This document shows, one piece after another, positions 61,446-64,000 of a stretch of 64,000 nt of DNA; the stretch's first letter is position 1; each line of letters begins with the position of its first letter. A model generated the notes under the pieces. That model did not search any database. It saw only the letters and a list, made by a program, of their open reading frames with translations, and was not told the DNA's origin. Both the position numbers and the translations under genes were made by a program. The stretch comes from Hoplostethus atlanticus (taxonomy: Eukaryota; Chordata; Actinopteri; Trachichthyiformes; Trachichthyidae), in assembly GCA_034670405.1 (NCBI GenBank), contig JAXDDX010000014.1:4969001-5033000 (forward strand), written 5' to 3'.

Positions 61446-62356
61446 TGTATGTCAATGTGTGTGGGCAAATTCACATGTGCTGGACCAGGTATCACCATAT
61501 TTCATGTGACTGGGTGTTGAGGCGGTGGAAAGCTGTCTTGTGGGGGCATTGGGATTGCTTGGACAGCTTTTTCTCCTGGATCTCCCTCCTCTCTAACCAA
61601 CAGCACCTTTTCACACATCCCCCCCCCCCCCCCCCCCCGGCTCCACTGAGAGCTCTGAAAAGCTTATTTAATTAGACTGTCATCAGCCAGTCTTTAGCTT
61701 ATCACTTGAATCTGTATAGGGACGCTACTGGAGGAGACGTTTCAGAACAATGATAGCATGTTCATCTTGTGTTTGATGTTCAAGATTTAAAAGACGATTT
61801 GTTATAAGAAATATTTGGTTTATTTCTTAATATTTACTCTGATTGAGCGGTTCAGTCCTTTGCAGATGCCGCATTATCTCTCTAGCAGAACTAACTCAGG
61901 CAAGTCAGATTATGCACGTTAGAGTGTGTGTGTTTCTCAGTCTGTGTGAATACATTCTCTCTCAGTAAAGGCAAAAATCTGAACGCTAAGGCCTAACTGT
62001 CCCTTAACGTTGTCAATTATCACTCAGCCTTTCACACAGGGCATGTGTTTCATAATTCCCTCTCTGTGTATCTGTTATTGGCCTGCTGAAACAAAGAGGC
62101 TCAGTAGAGATATTGTTATTATGTCAAACAATATTGGCTGATAATTACGGCTACGGTTAAAATAAAAAATAAAAACAAGCTCTGTCAAGAGTGAGTCAAA
62201 GCGCTGTAACATTCAGGCTTTTGGGGGGGGAGAAAATGTGTTTCCACTCTAATTATGAACAGTATCTAAGCAGCTGAGACAGGAGAAGAAAAAATAAACA
62301 AACAGAATTTACTGAACTTTGGAGTCGGGTTAAAGCCACAGAACTGTAATTGATTT

Positions 62357-62416
<60 letters not shown>

Positions 62417-64000
62417 TGTGTGTGTTGTCTCTGGGTCGTAGAACAGAGGGCTCATAGCCGTGGCGTCATGGTCGAGGAGAAGAGAGCATGGCTTTGTGAA
62501 CGGTGGGTGGGTCCCCCCATGACTCAGAGAGGGGAGAGGCGTCAACATGGCCGCCCTGCCCACAGGGATTAAAGTCCCCCCCCCCCCCCCCCCCCACACC
62601 CTGCAGGGTTAATCACTGCCATCTTGGCTCCTTGCAGAGGGAGCAATTGCACTCTCCATCACTGTGGAAGAACTGAGACACAAGCCACTAGTCAGGCTAC
62701 CACTGAAGCAGCTCTATGGGGTAGACCTGCTTCATAAGCTTGTTTCCACTCTGTACAATAGGAGGTTTTGAGCCCTGAGTTTACTCTTAAGAAGTTTGAA
62801 ATTCCTGGATCAGCACAGCGACCATCTCTCTCTATCCTCCCCTTTGTCCTTTGCTAGTTTTTTCGCATCTGGCCTTGGTTACGAGACATGCGAAGTAATG
62901 TGTGATGTAGTCAGTCGTACGAGAGGAAAGAATATATGTAGGTAATCTCTGTGTCTCGCTGTGCACTTCGCACTACGTGGGCCTGTTAATGACTGAAGGC
63001 TGAGAGTGCCGTCTCGTGCCAAGACCCACATGGCTGCTGGCGGTGCATTAAATCAGCAGTCAATTTGACTGGAAGTTCGAAATCTGGGCTAGGTTAAGGG
63101 GATGTGCTGAAGCCGTGTTAATAGCTAGCTTGTTGTCCATATGGTACTGCTTTAATAGAGCACATTTGTTGCAGATGGTGGGAGACTTGGTTAGGCAGAG
63201 GCAGCTTTTGGCAGAAGCTCATTCTTCGAAAGGGCTGCCGTGCTGCTCAGACTGGTCCAGGCCAGCTCTGTGTCTTTTAACATTGATGTCTATCCTCCCC
63301 ACTTCTCCTTCACCAAACAGTCTGCCCTTGAATTGTCGGCCTGGTCTTAATTTAAAACCATTCTTGTCTTGTTTTTTAGATCTTGGGAGAAGAGCAAATA
63401 CAATGTGGCTCAGTCACTTTTTCCTGAGTTTGGTCTCCAAACCGCACCTTTGCTTCCATAGGCTAAGTTCAGTTGTCTCCATGACCACAATGGGATTGTA
63501 GACAGCAGGTCCAGCTGAGGAAACACAAGCAGAGAGAGAGTGAAAGAGCGAGAGTTACAGAATAAAACCAGAGATAAAGATAGAAACTGAGTGTGGCCTA
63601 ATCTATTTCATTTCCTCTCCTGGAACTGATCTGTTTTAGTGAGACAGCTGAAGGATTCAGGTGCCAGTAAAGCATATCGTATATATTCAGTGACAAAAGA
63701 CTCCTCTCTCCATCATCTCAGTTTTTTGTGTGGGTTGGTGGGTTTGCATCAAATGCCATAATGCAGTTCATTGGGCTCTTCCCAATCTCTGAACAAAAGC
63801 TGTATTTATGTGCATGTTTGCATATGTGTGCATTTTTGGGAGTGCACTCACGTGTATGTGTGTGTGTGTGTGTGTGAGTTTGTGTGCATGTGTGCCTGCT
63901 GTATAGTATGTGTGCTTTTTGCACTCAGAGAAGTGAGGAGACACGCTTGATCTACTCTGCACTGTTTGACGGTTGTTTTCTCACGTTGTCACTGGCTTGG
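61216..64000. other. non-coding stretch with microsatellites and poly(C)
   Basis: (GT)n at 61411-61444, poly(C) at 61619-61638, (GT)n at 62358-62424 with a CGCGCG interruption, poly(C) at 62576-62595, and (GT)n at 63853-63878. Frames read in CA/GT are artefacts. No exon recognised. Confidence 0.6.

Noticed and set aside
34200-64000. Coding start of SOX6
   Set aside because: Looked for the conserved N-terminal start and for HMG-box-like frames; none found, so sox6 is only inferred from synteny.
1-64000. tRNA, rRNA and known microRNA genes
   Set aside because: None recognised by eye; a covariance-model scan would be needed to exclude them.

Overview
The window is vertebrate nuclear DNA, most likely from a teleost fish. 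The signs are split genes with GT..AG introns, dense CA/GT and CT/GA microsatellites, a degraded L2-type LINE tail and hAT-like and MITE-like DNA transposons of the kind common in fish. It is not prokaryotic and holds no operon, CRISPR array, tRNA or rRNA gene that I can see.

Region 1 (1392 to about 24340, + strand) is the 3' two thirds of plekha7, which encodes the adherens-junction protein PLEKHA7. I place 19 coding exons, about 1068 codons, by matching conserved peptide blocks to the family and requiring GT/AG boundaries and phase continuity; all junctions stay in frame. The N-terminal WW and PH domains lie upstream of the window. The part seen here carries the linker, the conserved YKYAHDRLSHF..WQLYEWQQRQQF block, the p120-catenin-binding region, the coiled coil, the proline-rich segment and the C-terminal tail. 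Three alternative protein ends can be read: readthrough at 15363-15374, a proline-rich exon ending in a PDZ-ligand-like YTFV (stop at 21995-21997), and an exon-skipped end AQAVSGH (stop at 24060-24062). Introns hold an antisense LINE fragment (17905-18830), a LINE tail (22627-22952) and a hAT-like end (to 23696).

Region 2 (24341-34200) is intergenic. It has no convincing gene, a MITE with clear terminal inverted repeats (28970-29857), and a 111-bp element present twice at about 95% identity (28426 and 31201).

Region 3 (34200-64000) looks like the promoter, non-coding 5' exons and long 5' introns of a downstream + strand gene. In human 11p15 PLEKHA7 is followed, in the same direction, by SOX6, a gene with several non-coding first exons and large introns, so sox6 is the best candidate. 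No SOX6 coding exon is seen. Several islands in this region look like conserved non-coding regulatory DNA, but that is a judgement from sequence texture only.

The most striking single observation is the 211-bp plekha7 intron at 12232-12442. It has an (AC)10 tract near its 5' end and a tract of about 74 nt of GT/GCGT running straight into its 3' splice site, with no pyrimidine tract. This matches the architecture of AC/GT-paired teleost introns thought to be spliced with the help of RNA structure.
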